13,879 nucleotides of DNA from SHVO01 sp041919675 (GTDB taxonomy: Bacteria > Pseudomonadota > Alphaproteobacteria > Rhodospirillales > Rhodospirillaceae). Positions 13,878 through 13,879 of this stretch are shown piece after piece (the stretch's first letter is position 1; every line of letters begins with the position of its first letter). A program made the position numbers and the translations under genes. A model generated the notes under the pieces. That model was not told the origin of the DNA. It saw nothing but the letters and a program-made list of their open reading frames with translations, and searched no databases. The stretch lies in NCBI GenBank assembly GCA_041919675.1, contig JAYRTJ010000091.1, forward strand, positions 1-13,879, written 5' to 3'.

Positions 13878-13879
13878 AA

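Overview
The window looks like chromosomal DNA from a GC-rich alphaproteobacterium. It carries a SoxC-type sulfite/sulfane dehydrogenase, a B12-dependent class II ribonucleotide reductase, an HWE histidine kinase, an EpsC-type serine acetyltransferase and a CPA2 antiporter, with compact gene spacing and GC-biased codons throughout. I would not name a genus. There are 12 protein-coding genes (the first cut by the window edge, the last with an uncertain start right at the edge). I see no tRNA, rRNA, CRISPR array, transposase or phage gene.

Layout. At the left edge a Tat-exported SoxC-like molybdoenzyme reads leftward. It is divergent from nrdJ, a class II ribonucleotide reductase. After nrdJ comes a 208-bp gap with two DnaA-box-like repeats, a Pho-box-like/palindromic site and a leader hairpin. 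A CHAD-domain (polyphosphate-binding) protein follows. Convergent to it is a PhyH-type Fe(II)/2-oxoglutarate dioxygenase, which is divergent from a SAM methyltransferase carrying a regulatory-type C-terminal domain. The methyltransferase runs head-on into a DecR/CyuR-like Lrp/AsnC regulator (4-nt stop-codon overlap). That regulator is divergent from the serine acetyltransferase cysE. Next come rnk (leftward), a 308-bp gap with an unusually long interrupted stem-loop, a KefB/C-like K+/H+ antiporter, and a 600-residue fusion of a CoA-binding domain to an O-acetylhomoserine sulfhydrylase. At the right edge a leftward two-gene operon encodes an HWE sensor kinase and a single-domain receiver; the receiver overlaps the sulfhydrylase gene by 4 nt.

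How they may work together. Several genes belong to sulfur and thiol physiology: SoxC (sulfur oxidation), a probable cysteine-responsive Lrp regulator beside cysE (O-acetylserine for cysteine), the sulfhydrylase (sulfide into homocysteine) and a Kef-family antiporter (a family often gated by glutathione adducts). This grouping is an inference; the genes face different ways and are not one operon. The items most worth a second look are the CoA-binding/sulfhydrylase fusion, the stem-loop at 7998-8055, and the candidate Pho-box and DnaA-box sites between nrdJ and the polyphosphate-binding CHAD gene.
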